A stretch of DNA of 64,000 nucleotides from the NCBI GenBank assembly GCA_947650365.1, contig OX393555.1, positions 82,403,995-82,467,994 on the forward strand. Direction: 5' to 3'. The DNA is from Chamaelirium japonicum. Lineage: Eukaryota > Streptophyta > Magnoliopsida > Liliales > Melanthiaceae. Each line of letters begins with the position of its first letter. The stretch's first letter is position 1. The translations under genes were made by a program, and so were the position numbers. Below the pieces are notes generated by a model that had not been told where the DNA came from, made no database searches, and saw only the letters and a program-made list of their open reading frames with translations. This document shows, in pieces, positions 24,916 to 36,060 of this stretch.

Positions 24916-27575
24916 TTGACCATGGGTTTAGGTGTGCAGTAAGAAGGATAGCTATCCACCATCGGATCTCTCCCATGGATTTGGGCTTCCCATAGATTTC
25001 TTTGGCCCTAAGTAAGCTTACCCTAAAAATAATATACGACCCCTTTAGGGAGGGGCAGTTTGATAGCTCTCTCTTTCTCCTACCTTATAACACGTTATCA
25101 GCACGAAAATATAGAGCCCAGTCGACCAGTCATAAGAAAACGAAGAGAGAAACGAAGATAGAAATGGAGTTTTAGAATTTAGATTCTTTCTTACTTCACA
25201 CCTATACCCGTGGCTAATGGATTGGAGTAGGACTTCTTCTCTGTTCTTACTTTATTTATCTCTCCGTTCTCTTCTCTCTTCTTCACTCTCTTCTATAGAG
25301 TTTCGGAATTTAGATTCATTCTTACTTCACACCTATACCCGTGGCCAATGGACTAGAGCAGGACTTCTTCTCTTTTCTCTATTTGTTTATTTCTCCGTTC
25401 TCTTCTCTTTTTTTCTCTCACTTCTGTCTTTGTTTCTCTCTCTGTTTTCTTATGACTGGTCGGCTGGGCTTGACATATTCGTGCTGATAATATGTTATGA
25501 CAAGTGAGAATAGAACGGAGAGATAAACGAAGAGAGAAGAAAGAAGAAGTCCTGCTTCAGTCCATTCGGCACGGGTATAGGTATGAAGTAAAAAGATATC
25601 TAAATTCCAAAACTCAACTTCCCAATAATATAATTAAATCTCTCATTTCTCTTCTCCCATGGATTAGAGTTTCCTATAAATTACTTAGGCCCTAATTAAG
25701 CTTACCCTATAAATAATATATGACCCCTTTAGAATGGGGCATGTTTGACGACTCTCTCTTTGTCCCATCTCATAATACGTTATCAGTACGAACATGTCGA
25801 GCCCAACTGACCAGTCACAAGAAAACAGAGAGAAAAACAAAGACAGAAGAGAGATAAGATGAAAGAAAAGAACGGAAAAATAAACGAAGATAGAAGAGAG
25901 AAGAAGTCTTGCTCCAGTCCATTGGCCACGGGTATAGATTTGAGGTAAGAAAGAATCTAAATTCCAAAACACCACTTCTCAATATTTATACGACCCTTTT
26001 ATGGTTGGGCATGTTTAACGGCTCTCTCTTTCTCCCATCTCACGACACGTTATCTATACGAACATGTCAAGCCCAGCTGACCTGTCACAAAAAAATGGAG
26101 AAAGAAACAAAGACAGAAGAGAGAGAAGAATAGAGAAGAGAACAGAAAGATAAACGAAGAGAGAAGAAGTCCTGCTCCAGTACATTGGCCATGGGTATAG
26201 GTTTTAAGTAAGAAGGAATCTGAATTCCAAAACTCCACTTCTCAATAATATAATTAAATATCTCTATTCTCTTCTCTCTTCTCCTATGGATTAGGATTTC
26301 CTATAGATTGCTTAGGCCCTAAGTAAGCATACCCTATAAATAATACATGACCCCTTTAGGGTAGGGCATGTTTGACGGCTCTATCTCTTTCTCCCATATC
26401 ATAACACGTTATCAGCACGAACATGTCGAGCCCAGCCGACTAGTCGCAAGAAAATAGAGAGAGAAACGAAGACAGAAGAGAGATAAGAAGAGAGAAGATA
26501 ATGAAGAGATAAATGAAGAGAGAAGAAGTCATGCTCCAGTTCATTGGTCATGGGTATAGGTGTAAAGTAAGATGGAATCTAAATTCTAAAACTCTATTTC
26601 TGTCTACCTTTCTTTCTCCGTTTTCTTACGACTGGTCGGCTGGGCTCGATATGTTCGTGCTGATAACATATCTAGTTTAATTAAGAAGGAATCTAAATTC
26701 CAAAACTCCACTTCTCAATAATAAATTAAATTTCTTCATTCTCTTCTCTCTTCTCCTATGGATTAGGGTTTTCCATAGATTACTTAGGCCCTAAGTAAGC
26801 TTATCCTATAAATAATATTCGACCCCTTTAAGGTAGGGCATATTTAACGGCTCTCTCTTTCTCCCGTCTCACAACACTTACCCTATAAATAATATACGAC
26901 CCCTTTAGGGTAGGGCACGTTTGACGGCTCTCTCTTTCTCCCATCTTATAACATGTTATCTTTTGTTTCTCTCCCCATTTCTCTCCCTATTTTCTTTGTT
27001 TCTCTCTCTTTCTCTTATAGTATAAAATAAAATAAATAAGTATTGATAGAAAAGAGATAAAAAATTATTTTAAACTAGAGAGAGTAGGAATTTTTCTCTC
27101 TTCTCTTTTCGTTTATCTCTTCATTCTCTTCTCTCTTTCTTCCATCTCATAACATGTTATCAGCATGAACATATCGAGCCTAGCTGACTAGTCGCAAGAA
27201 AACGGAGAGAGAAACAAAGACAGAAGTAGAGTTTTTAAATTTAGATTTCTTCTTACTTCAAACTTATACCCATGGCTAATGGACTGGAGCGGGACTTCTT
27301 CTCTTTTCTATCTTTGTTTATCTCTCCATTCTCTTCTCTCTTCTTCTCTCCCTTCTGTATTTGTTTCTCTCTCGGTTTTTTTGCGACTGGTCGACTGGGC
27401 TCGATATGTTCGTGCTGATAACGTGTTGTAAGATGGGAGAAAAAGAGGGTCGTCAAGCGTGCCCCACCCTAATGGTATCGTATATTATTTATAGGGTAAG
27501 CTTACTTAGGGCCTAAGCAATCTACGAGAAACCGTAATCTATGGGAAAGGTCCGATGGTGGACAGCCATCCGATC

Positions 27576-28160
27576 GAACGATCTCACAATAGTTTTAATG
27601 TTTTATAATGTTTTAAAGAAATATGTAAAATACTTTTAAAGCAAAAAATTTGAGTGTGCCTCATCTTCTTTCTTTACTTCCTGTTATTTAATTAATTTAA
27701 TAAATTGAAAAGTTAAATAATTAAATAATTAAATATCTTCTCTCTTCTCACTTTATTTTATTACTATGATAATTAAGTGGAGTGTTGTTACTATAATTTT
27801 TTTAATTAAAATAATTGTTTAATTAAAATAAAGAGAGAAGAGAATTTACTATGATAATCATAGTAATGTTAAGATGATACTATTGAGAAGTGGAGCTTTA
27901 GAATTTAGATTCCTTTTTACTTCACACTTATACCCGTGGCTAATGAACTGGTGCAGGACTTTTTCTCTCTTCTCTCTTATTTATCTTCGTTTAAATTATT
28001 TAATAATTTAAAAAATTTATAAATTAAGTTTTTAGTAAAATAATTTATTTAAATAAACAAATTTTTTGTTTTAAAAATAATTATTATTTTTTTAAAAAAA
28101 AATTTAAAACATTACAACTGTTATGAGATTGTTCGATCGGATGACTGTCTACCATCGAAT
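27576..28160. repeat. AT-rich module remnants around a foldback end
   Basis: A minus AT-module beginning (GATCGAACGATCTCACAATA, GTGTGCCTCATC) runs into a short pyrimidine tract. Next is half of the foldback element (27775-27890, ending GATGATACTATTGAG), one S3 piece, and then a plus AT-module end (28000-28150, GAGATTGTTCGATCGGATGA). The same arrangement recurs at 63336-63930. Confidence 0.8.
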
Positions 28161-30334
28161 CTCTCCTATGGATTAGGCTTTTTTATAGATTGCTTAGGCC
28201 TTAAGTAAGATTACCCTATAAATAATATATGACCCTTTTAGGATGGGGCACGTTTAACGGCTCTCTCTTTCTCTCATCTCACAATACATTATCAGCAAGA
28301 ATATGTCGAACCCCATAAAATCTAATTAAATAAATTTTTAATTGATTACATAACTTCTATTCTCTTCTCTCTTCGATATGTTCGTACTGATAACGTGTTG
28401 TGAGATAGGAGAAAGAGAGAGCCGTCAAACGTGCCCAACCCTAAAGGGGTCGTATATTCTTTAAAAAAAAAAGAAGAAAACGGAGAGATAAACGAAGAGA
28501 GAAGAACTCCTACTATAATCCAATGGCCACGGGTATAAGTATGAAGTAAGAAGGAAGCTAAATTCCAAAACTTTACTTCTTAATATTTATAAGACCCATC
28601 AGATCTCTACCATCTCTTCATTTATTATACTTTTTTAATCACACAACACGTTATCAGCACGAACATATCAAGCCCAACCTACCAGTCACAAGAAAACGAA
28701 GAGAGAAATAAAAACAGAAGAAAGAGAAGAATCGAGAAGAGAACGGAGAGATAAACAAAGAAAAAAAAGAGAATAAGTCCTGCTCAAGTCCATTGGCCAC
28801 GAGCATAGGTGTGAAGTAAGAAAGAATATAAATTCCAAAACTCCACTTCTGTCTTCGTTTCTTTCTCCATTTTCTTATAACTGATCAGCTCGGCTCGACA
28901 TGTTCGTGCTGATAACGTGTTGTGAGATGGGAGAAAGAGAGAGCTATCAAATATACCTCACCCTAATGGGTTCGTATAAATATTAAGAAGTAGAGTTTGG
29001 AATTTACACTCCTTCTTACTTCACACCTATACCCGTAGCCAATAGACTGGAGAGGTCACATGTATATTATTTATTGGGTAAGATTACTTAGGGCCTAAGC
29101 AATCTACGGTAAACCCTAATCCATGGGACATTACTTAGGGCAAAAGCAAGACTTATTCTCGCTTCTATCCTCGTTTATCTCACTGTTCTTTTCTCTCTTT
29201 CTCCCATCTCACAACACGTTATCAGTACGAACATATCGAGCCCAGCTGACCAATCACAAGAAAATAAAGAGAGAAGAGAAGACAAAAGAGAGAGAAGAAG
29301 AGAGAAGAGAACGAAAAGATTTAATTATATTATTGAGAACTGGAGTTTTGGAATTTAGATTCCTTCTTACTTCACACCTATACCCGTGGTGAATGTATTG
29401 GAGCAGGACTTCTTCTCTCTTCTCTCTTCGTTTGTCTTTCTGTTCTCTTCTCTCTTCTTCTCTCTCTACTATCTTCGTTTCTCTCTCTATTTTCTTGTGA
29501 CTAATCGGCTGGGCTCGACAAGTTCGTGCTGAATGGGAGAGATTATTTAACTAATATTATTTTTAGTCCTGCTCCATATTTAATCTCTCTTCTTCTCTCT
29601 TTTTTGTGAAGATTTGGAATTTAGATTCCTTTTTACTTCACACATATACCCATGGCCAAAGGACTGGAGCAGGACTTCTTCTCTCTTCTCTCTTTATTTA
29701 TCTCTTTTTTATCTTCTCTCTTCTTCTCTCTTTTCTATGGAGTTTCGGAATTTAGATTTCTTCTTACTTTGCACCAATACACATGGCCAATGAACTAAAG
29801 CAGGACTTCTTTTCTCTTCTCTATTTATTTATCTATCCATTCTCTTCTCTCTTCTTCTTTCTCTTCTATCTTCGTTTCTCTTTCCGTTTTCTTGTGACTG
29901 GTCGGTTGGGCTCGATATGTTCGTGCTGATAACGTGTTGTGAGATGGGAGAAAGAAAGAGTCGTCAAACGTGCTCCACCCTATAGGGATAATATATTATT
30001 TATAGGGTAAGCTTACTTAGGGCCTAAGCAATCTATAGGAAACCTTAATCCATGGGAGAGATCCAACGGTGGACAACCATCCTTCTTACTTCACACCTAT
30101 ACCCGTGGCGAATGTACTAGAGATTGACTTCTTCTCTCTTCTCTCTTCTTCTTTTTCTAATTATCAGATAGCTGTTCACCATCGGATCTCTCTTATGGAT
30201 TAGGGTTTCGCATAGATTGCTTAGGCCCTAAGTAAGAAGAAGTCATCCTCTAGTCTATTGGCCACGAGTATAGGAGTGAAGTAAGAAGGAACCTAAATTC
30301 GAAAACTCCTCTTCTCAATAGTATCATCTCAACG
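28161..30334. repeat. Satellite block left of the retrotransposon
   Basis: Plus core near 28217, then minus cores near 29058 and 29990, with many shortened or fused units: an interrupted S1 at 28440-28470 that runs straight into a purine tract, and an S1 joined to S3 at 30225 (CCTAAGTAAGAAGAAGTC) without a TATA box. It appears more rearranged than flanking blocks. Confidence 0.8.
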
Positions 30335-30697
30335 TTATTATGATTACCATATTAATGCAACTATAATTTTTTAAATTAAATTAAAATTTTATTTAATTAT
30401 TAAATAATTTAATTAATTTAATAAATAAGTTTTTAGTAAAATAATAAATTTATTTAATTATTTAATTATCTAATTATTTAATTAAATTTATTATTTTATT
30501 TATTTATTATTAAATAATTAAATTAGGTAATTATTTAATTATTTAAATTATTAAATAAAGAAATAATAATTTAATTATATTATTAATTTATTAATTTATT
30601 TTATTAGTTATTTATTTAATTATTATTTTATTTTTAAATAATTAAATAATTAGTCAATTATTTAAACGGAGTGGGAGAACGTAGAGATAAATAATAG
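30335..30697 (+). repeat. AT-rich module broken near the retrotransposon
   Basis: It begins with CTCAATAGTATCATCTCAAC like the full module, runs colinear with about the first 340 bases of it, and is interrupted at about 30665. It is followed by 32 bases of purine-rich satellite-like sequence (CGGAGTGGGAGAACGTAGAG) and then the LTR. Confidence 0.8.
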
Positions 30698-30739
30698 TGC
30701 CTGTGGGTGCAAATTTTGGCAAAAAGCCCCAGAGACTGT

Positions 30740-30938
30740 GGGACCCACCAGCCCTGCCTGGGGGGCCTATAGCAACCATCGCGAGACCCACCAGCCCTTC
30801 CTGGGGGGTCAACAGAGGCTACCGTGGGACCCACCAGCCGTACCTAGGGGGTCCACGAAGACCGCCGTGGGACCCACCAGCTCTGCCTGGGGGGTCCATA
30901 GAGCCTACCGTGGGACCCGCCAACCCTGCCTGGGAATT
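30740..30938 (+). repeat. 43-bp GC-rich tandem repeat inside the LTR
   Basis: The motif GGGACCCACCAGCCCTGCCT recurs with an exact 43-base period, with unit starts at 30740, 30783, 30826, 30869 and 30912. There are about 4.6 copies, and the last is cut short and passes into unrelated LTR sequence. It occupies the U3 part of the LTR, upstream of the TATA box. The GC-rich units contrast strongly with the AT-rich host repeat. Short U3 repeats often carry enhancer activity in plant LTRs; a role here is only inference. Confidence 0.95.
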
Positions 30939-30994
30939 CCCCAGATACAAAGGCAAAAACCGCCATTTGCCCCGGATTTCCTCCTAGAGTTTTT

Positions 30995-31004
30995 CTATAA
31001 ATAG
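30995..31004 (+). promoter_or_regulatory. LTR TATA box
   Basis: CTATAAATAG lies about 55 bases after the 43-bp repeat array and about 400 bases before the LTR end. That placing fits the U3/R promoter of a plant LTR. Transcription would be expected to start roughly 25-35 bases downstream, near 31030, where an A-rich stretch occurs. No start site can be proven from sequence. Confidence 0.7.
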
Positions 31005-31402
31005 CAGGACCTTCAAATGTAAAAAAATCCAGAACCAAACTCTGAGAACTGATTTCCCGAAACTAGATACTAGAGCTCTGACTTCGATATTCCTTTACTT
31101 TCAATCTCCTTTTCAAAGAGATCAGTGACACTCGGCCTGTCGAGGTCACTTCTAATGGAAAGTTAGTGAATTTGGGTTGCTCCCTATAGCACGAAGACGT
31201 AGGATTCGGCTGAACTCCAAGATCACACCTTGTGTCAATCTTCTTACTGTTTGTATATCAAAAATCCTAACTCAAAGTCACCAAGGCATCAACCTTCGGA
31301 CCTACCTTCTATTCAGTAGATCGATCAAAGATCTTTGACTCGACTTCGATTGACTGGTGGCGCGGAGTCTTCGGATCGGCACAAAGATTTTACCCCCACA
31401 GT

Positions 31403-31420
31403 TTGGCGCTGTCCGTGGGA
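31403..31420 (+). other. Primer-binding site of the retrotransposon
   Basis: TTGGCGCTGTCCGTGGGA follows the LTR end (CCCCACA) with only two intervening bases. TGGCGC plus a TGTGGGA-like tail is the form usual for plant Tat-type Gypsy elements, where minus-strand synthesis is primed by a tRNA 3' end. The tRNA species cannot be settled from this sequence alone. The following stretch, 31421-31576, is untranslated leader with no recognisable feature. Confidence 0.8.
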
Positions 31421-31576
31421 TCCGTTCAAAAAGACAAGTTCGCTCTACATCAAACATCAGATCGGTTGAGCAGGCAACTGGTCTAGATAGTCAAACTTCC
31501 CAGCCCCTTCGGTTGAGCAAACAACCGTTAAAACACTGACAATCTTGTTGCATCTTTTGCTCTCTACAAGGTAAGG

Positions 31577-33094
31577 ATGAAGTATCAGGATTATCCAGAG
31601 GGAAGTAACACACGTCAAGCTCATCCAGAGACTCGTTCGATGAGTCAACGGCTCAACTTTGGGCAGCCCCTCGCTGTCCCCGAAATGGGGGTTCGATCAG
31701 GGAGCGGAAGATCGATCGATCGACCGATCGCTCCACTTCTCTGACAGTCGATAGGGCAAACTGCCCCTACTCCTGCTGAAAACCCACCATCTACCTACCA
31801 AATCTCGGCGATCGACTTTCAGTTGTTGCAATTGGCTAAGCAAAATACCACCCTCACAGCTGAAAGGGACGCCCTCAAGAAGGCAGCCTCCGAAGCCGGA
31901 ATTTCTCTCCCCATCCCTTTATTCGCCGAGAGAGTTGATCCGCCAAGGTAATCGATTCACTCTGAACCATGAAGGTCAATGGGCACCAACGCCCATGAGA
32001 GGATTCGTCTTAACCCAACCCCCTCTACGGCTCTATAGAAGCAAAGTGTCTGGGATTGTATCGATGATGAGTCCTCTCAATCATCTTCAGGTCGCAACTG
32101 TGTCAGGCAGACACAGTCGAAGCCCAACTTGCGAGGGAGGCACCAAATAAAAGGAGTGCCCTCAAAAGGCAGAACTTCTTCATCCCTCCCACTCCAACAT
32201 AAAGCTGGAATGGATCTTTGTCACCAACTCCATCCCGTAACCACTCAAAGTCCTGGACAAGACCTCTCGATCGTACCTCACGATCCGCATCCAGGTCGGG
32301 GGCATGGTCGTAGAGAAGGATACTCTTTTGCTGGACCTCTCCAATGAAGTTTGTTTCAATCGTCCTTTCCGAGGGGATGGAGAACTCCAACTCTCCCCAA
32401 GTTCAATTGCCTCAAAGGGGATCCTACCCTTCATATTCTAGCATTCAAGCAAGCTCTAATGCCACACGAAGAAGAGAAAAAAAATGCTTTGCCGAACCTT
32501 CGCTGGAAGCCTCAACGAGCCATCTCTCGATTAGTACCATAACCTTCGGGCTGGGTCCATCACCCAGTTCGGAGTATTGGCAAACCACTTCGTGCAAAAC
32601 TATCAACTCAACTCGAAGCCTGAGAAGAAGCTCGATTCCCTCTACCGATTGAGGATGGGAGCAGATGAAAGTCTTCACAGTTTCACATGAAGATTTCGCA
32701 ATAAGCACGCCGCTCTATCAGGACGATATCTGGATGATGAGCCTATCATGTTAGCCTTCCAAAATGCCCTCTGGTTCGATCTACATATCTATAATGATTT
32801 CATCCGCAATCCTCCCCCTTTCCTGGGTTCGATGTTTGATCGAATTCAGAGGTAGATCAAAGTCGAAGACGATCAGGTCGCCCGAAAGGGACGAGAAACA
32901 AAACGACAACCTGTCGAGAGGGAAGCCCTAAAGTATACCGCCAAAGCACATAATGCGAAGGCAGTAGCCCCCCTGTACCCAAGCGGCCGAGAAATGACGG
33001 ATGTAGATCGCCTCCGAAGAAGACTATATTAACGGATTGGACTCTACCGATCGAACAGATTCTCGATCAAATTCAATATCAGGAATTCCTCCGA
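31577..33094 (+). pseudogene. Broken gag (capsid) region of the retrotransposon
   Basis: A plausible first ATG at 31577 opens a frame of about 55 codons that soon stops. A second piece at 31817-31951 encodes a short coiled-coil-like stretch rich in Leu, Ala and Lys, ending in a TAA. The piece near 32351-32540 reads PKFNCLKGDPTLHILAFKQA, which resembles the start of the retrotransposon gag capsid domain. The frame from 32556 continues the capsid domain with a Trp/Leu/Arg-rich helical pattern, and is interrupted by TGA at 32688 and TAG at 32853. A further one-base frameshift lies near 32975-32990, joining to the next frame. The function would have been assembly of the virus-like particle. It cannot make an intact protein. 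Assignment is by position and short motifs. Confidence 0.75.
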
Positions 33095-33736
33095 ATGCTG
33101 AATCCTTTACAGTCTGATACTAAGGTCACAGCTGATAAAACGGTCTACTGCGATTTTCATCACAGTCATGGCCCTTCTACCGATCAATGCTACCGGCTGA
33201 GGTACCATCTGGAGGATCTGCTACGAGAAGGCCATCTCCAGGAGTTCGTCAAAGGCGGACAAGATCAACGTCGACCTTCGGCGAAAGGAAAAGAAGCTTG
33301 CTGGATCCACCAAATATCTACTGATCAATCACCTATTGCTGTGCGTGCTAACATCTTCGGTATTCACAGAGCGTTGCACAATCAAACACTGACAGGGAAA
33401 GAAGTCGATCAGCAAGTGCGACGCATATTCAATGTTCGCTCTGCAGCGAACAAAGAAGACACCTGGATTGAAAAACCTATCAAAGGCCTAACTTGGCCAT
33501 CTATCATCTTCAACGACTCTGATCTTCAAGGAGTCCATACTCCATATCGAGACCCCCTAGTCCTGAAGCTCATCGATGGGAGCACCATCAACCGCATCCT
33601 CATCGACACCGGAAGCTCTATCGTTATGTTCTCAGACTACTTCAAGCGCCTGGGACATAAATATACAAGCCTCGAAGTTGTCCCGACGGTGATCACGGAC
33701 TTTAACGGGGAGCAGAGCATAACAATAGACGAATAG
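33095..33736 (+). pseudogene. gag zinc knuckle and aspartic protease fragment
   Basis: This 213-codon open frame is the longest coherent coding remnant in the window. Residues 19-32 carry a Cys-x2-His-x2-His-x6-Cys zinc-knuckle-like motif of the form seen at the end of Tat-type gag proteins. The aspartic protease active site DTGSS is at residues 171-175 (codons from 33605), preceded by hydrophobic ILI as usual. The frame is open upstream to about 32990, so the ATG at 33095 is probably internal rather than a real start. TAG at 33734 cuts the protease before its C-terminal half, which continues in the same frame to about 33850. The normal role is cleavage of the gag-pol polyprotein. Confidence 0.85.
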
Positions 33737-35038
33737 AGATTCACCCTCGACCTCAGTCGAGAGACTCGAGTCTCCGTAAGAGTCGCTGTTGTCGAAGGAA
33801 CGTCCAGTTACAATATTATCCTGTGGCGGCCTTTCCTCCACCAGATCAATGCTATATCCTCCTCCTACCACCAACTCCTTAAATTTGCAACAAGAGAGGG
33901 TATCGTCTGCATCCAAGGAGATCAACAAATTGGGCGATCTTGCGAAGCGACAACTACAAAAATAGATCGCCGAATAAATCTTGTCCCCCCGAAGCAACCA
34001 AGAAATGAAGCTGGTCCTTCTTCAAGATAGCAACCAAAGGAGATCCCACTGTCCAAACCTCCGCCAATCGAATAGGAGACTTCACCCTCAATAAAAGAAA
34101 TCATTCCAATCAACATCGGCAGTGGAGATCTCCCTCGAGAAACCTTCATCGGTACCGGTCTCAGCGACGCAGAAGCGCGAGACATGGTATTCTTCCTTCA
34201 ATCCAACATTGACGTCTTCGCCTGGTGTTTCGAAGACATGCCCAGGATCAACTCGGAGGATGCTTGTCACCGGCATACAATCAAAGAAGGAGTGAAGCTC
34301 ATCAAACAAAAACCACGCACAATCTGACCAGAACGATAAGCTGCAGTTCATGAGGAGATTGATAAGCTACTCGCAGCAGGCTTCATTCGTGAAGTAGAGT
34401 ACCCTACTTGGATCTCCAACATAGTCGCTGTCCCTAAGAAGAATAGCAAAATCAGGGTTTGCATCAACTTCACCAACCTCAACAGGGCTTGCCCTAAAGA
34501 CCCATTCCCTATGCCAAGGATAGATAGACTCGTTGACGCCACTACTGGCCACGAGCTCCTATCTTTCATGGACGGATACTCTGGGTATAATCAAATCCCG
34601 CTACATCCGGACGATCAAGAGAAGACACATTTCATGATAGACCAAGGTCTCTACTGCTATAACGTAATGCCATTCAGCCTTAAAAATACTGGATCGACCT
34701 ATCAAAGGCTAGTCACGAAGATGTTCGAATAACAAATCGACCGCAACGCTGAAGTCTATGTCGATGATCTACTCACCAAAAGTCCCAATCGGGAGAGCCA
34801 CTTCTCCGATCTAGCAGAGATGTTTCAAATCCTTCGAAAATACCGCATGAAGCTCAACCCAGCCAAATGTGCCTTCGATGTTCAATCGGGTAAATTCCTG
34901 TTCCTGGGTCACCTTGTGACCAGGAGAGGCATTGAAGCCAACCCTGACCAAATTCGATCTATCCTCGATATGCCATCGCCTACCAATCGGAAGTAAGTTC
35001 AACGCCTCACTGGAAGATTAGCTGCCCTCAATCATTCA
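33737..35038 (+). pseudogene. pol: protease tail, linker and reverse transcriptase, multiply stopped
   Basis: The same frame as the protease continues through stops at 33734, 34028, 34073, 34325, 34337, 34730 and 34994. Recognisable reverse transcriptase segments include KLLAAGFIREV near 34365, VAVPKK near 34430, FMDGYSGYNQI near 34570, and the catalytic YVDD at 34757-34768. A FLGHLVTRRGIEANP block lies near 34900-34945, and a QRLTGRLAALN segment near 35000 marks the connection domain. A frameshift lies at about 35030-35040. The enzyme would copy element RNA into DNA. Most of the stops are explicable as C-to-T or G-to-A changes of Arg, Gln or Trp codons. No functional product is possible. Confidence 0.92.
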
Positions 35039-35040
35039 TC

Positions 35041-35466
35041 TCGAAATCTTCCGACAAGTTCAAACCGCTCTTCGACAAGTTACGAAAGGCAGATACCTTC
35101 GGATGGAGTATAAATTGCGAACAAGCTTTTCAAGATGCCAAAAATTATCTCGTGCGTACTCCTATTTTGACAACTCCGCTCCCAAAGGAAGATCTTTGGC
35201 TCTATCTTACCGTCACTGATCAAGCAATCTGTGTGGTCTTGGTCAGTAGAAAAGAAGGCATTGAATATCCGGTCTACTACATTAGTCATACACTTCCCTT
35301 GGTAGAGACACGATATTCAAAGATTAAGAAGGTCATAGTAGCCTTGCTCACCGCATCACGACGTCTTCAACCCTATTTTGTCTCCCATCCGATTACCATC
35401 ATCTCAGAGCACCCACTTAAGGACATCCTAGACAAGGCTGGTCGAGCAAGTCGAATAACCAAATAG
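35041..35466 (+). pseudogene. pol: first (Gypsy-type) RNase H region
   Basis: This frame is shifted relative to the reverse transcriptase. It encodes the post-thumb segment (FKPLFDKLRK, then FGWSINCEQAFQDAK) followed by an RNase H-like region with PVYYISHTL, ETRYSKIKK and RRLQPYF, which align in order with plant Gypsy RNase H. It ends at TAG 35464, exactly where related elements have a conserved Trp before AIE, so the stop is most simply a Trp codon mutated to TAG. In Tat elements this first RNase H is commonly degenerate. Reading resumes in the same frame at 35467. Confidence 0.85.
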
Positions 35467-35475
35467 GCGATCGAG

Positions 35476-36060
35476 ATGAGTGCTCTCGGAATTCAATTCG
35501 AGCCTCGCACTTCGCTCAAAGGGCAAGCTGTAGCTGACTTCCTCGCCGACTTCCCCGTGGAAGATCCTATTGCATGGAAGGATGACATCAAAATGCACCT
35601 CGATAACGAAGATGAACCTTCGCTCAACTCTGCTCCTACAACCATTAATCATAGTCCCGAGACTCCCAATACTTTAACTCGATGGAAGCTTTATACTGAT
35701 GGCGCTTCATGTGCAATCGATTCGGGAATTGGGATAGTCTTGATATCGCCCGAGCTCGATCACCTCCAAAAGGCTATTCTCCTCGAATTCAACGCTACAA
35801 ACTACAAAGCAATATATGAAGCACTTATCTCTGGTTTGGAGATTGCTAGATCCTTAGGGGTGGACCGTCTTGTTGTCCATAGCGACTCCCAATTGATAAT
35901 TCGACAGATTAATGGGGAGTATACAGCCCATGAAGAAAGAATGCAACACTACTTGGCTTTGGTGATGCATCATCGACAATGATTCAATAAGATCGAATTC
36001 CTTCAAATCCCGAGGGCCAAAAATCGAGAAGCTGATGCTCTAGCTAATGCTGCTTTCGTA
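35476..36060 (+). pseudogene. pol: second, archaeal-type RNase H (aRNH)
   Basis: This is an open frame of 168 codons from 35476 to 35982, in the same frame as the preceding domain. After a short linker (GQAVADFLADF at about residues 18-28) it shows the RNase H catalytic pattern: Asp75 in YTDGAS, Glu115 in YEALISGL and Asp137 in HSDSQLI. The fourth acidic residue, in READALA near 36034, lies past TGA 35980. The domain is therefore split by one stop, again likely a former Trp codon. A second RNase H at this place marks the Tat group of plant Gypsy elements. It is thought to assist RNA removal during reverse transcription. Confidence 0.88.

Larger units (their letters stand above)
20351..27575. 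repeat. Satellite block, plus cores predominating
   Basis: Plus cores near 20462, 20950, 21332, 21852, 23107, 25025, 25702, 26337, 26804 and 26883; minus cores near 22450, 24550 and 27485. Unit length between adjacent plus cores is about 360-380 bp where no AT module intervenes. An odd join at 20815-20900 (GATAGTAAGAAGTGGCACAC) and a slipped GTGGACAGTCATCCTTCTTA doubled at 24626-24660 are useful landmarks. No genes or RNA genes seen. Confidence 0.87.
17380..28217 (+). repeat. Segmental duplication, copy A (10.8 kb)
   Basis: Colinear by eye with 52136-64000. Shared unusual landmarks in the same order: an AT remnant joined to S3 (17380 / 52136), GTGTGAGAAGATACTATTTA (18215 / 52963), an AT module plus linker U (19326-20350 / 54093-56114), GATAGTAAGAAGTGGCACAC (20842 / 56716), the 144-bp foldback element (21601 / 57466), TCTAGTTTAATTAAGAAGGA (26673 / 62450), and ATAGTATAAAATAAAATAAA (27017 / 62783). 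It holds only satellite modules. Confidence 0.88.
30698..31400 (+). repeat. 5' LTR of the Tat-type retrotransposon
   Basis: The segment starts with TGCCTGTGGG and ends with CCCCCACA immediately before the primer-binding site, giving the usual TG...CA ends and a length of about 703 bp. It contains a GC-rich 43-bp tandem repeat in its first third, a TATA box near 30995, and a pyrimidine-rich downstream part that fits R/U5. Satellite sequence lies directly upstream. The 3' partner LTR is absent from the window, so the 5' boundary rests on the sequence change and the TG dinucleotide. It could be off by a few bases. Confidence 0.8.

Noticed and set aside
30697..31038. Overlapping small open frames rich in Pro, Gly and Trp in the LTR (plus 30697-30987 and 30738-31004; minus 30844-31038).
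   Set aside because: They are produced by the 43-bp GC-rich tandem repeat, whose 43-base period shifts frame at every unit. No known protein is resembled.
31700..31735. GATCGATCGATCGACCGATCG run in gag, considered as a regulatory or recombination site.
   Set aside because: It is short tetranucleotide slippage inside a degenerate coding region, with no further support.
33632..34351. Minus-strand open frames opposite pol (33632-33997, 33922-34185, 34088-34351).
   Set aside because: They are antisense shadows of the protease and reverse transcriptase frames, whose motifs are on the plus strand.
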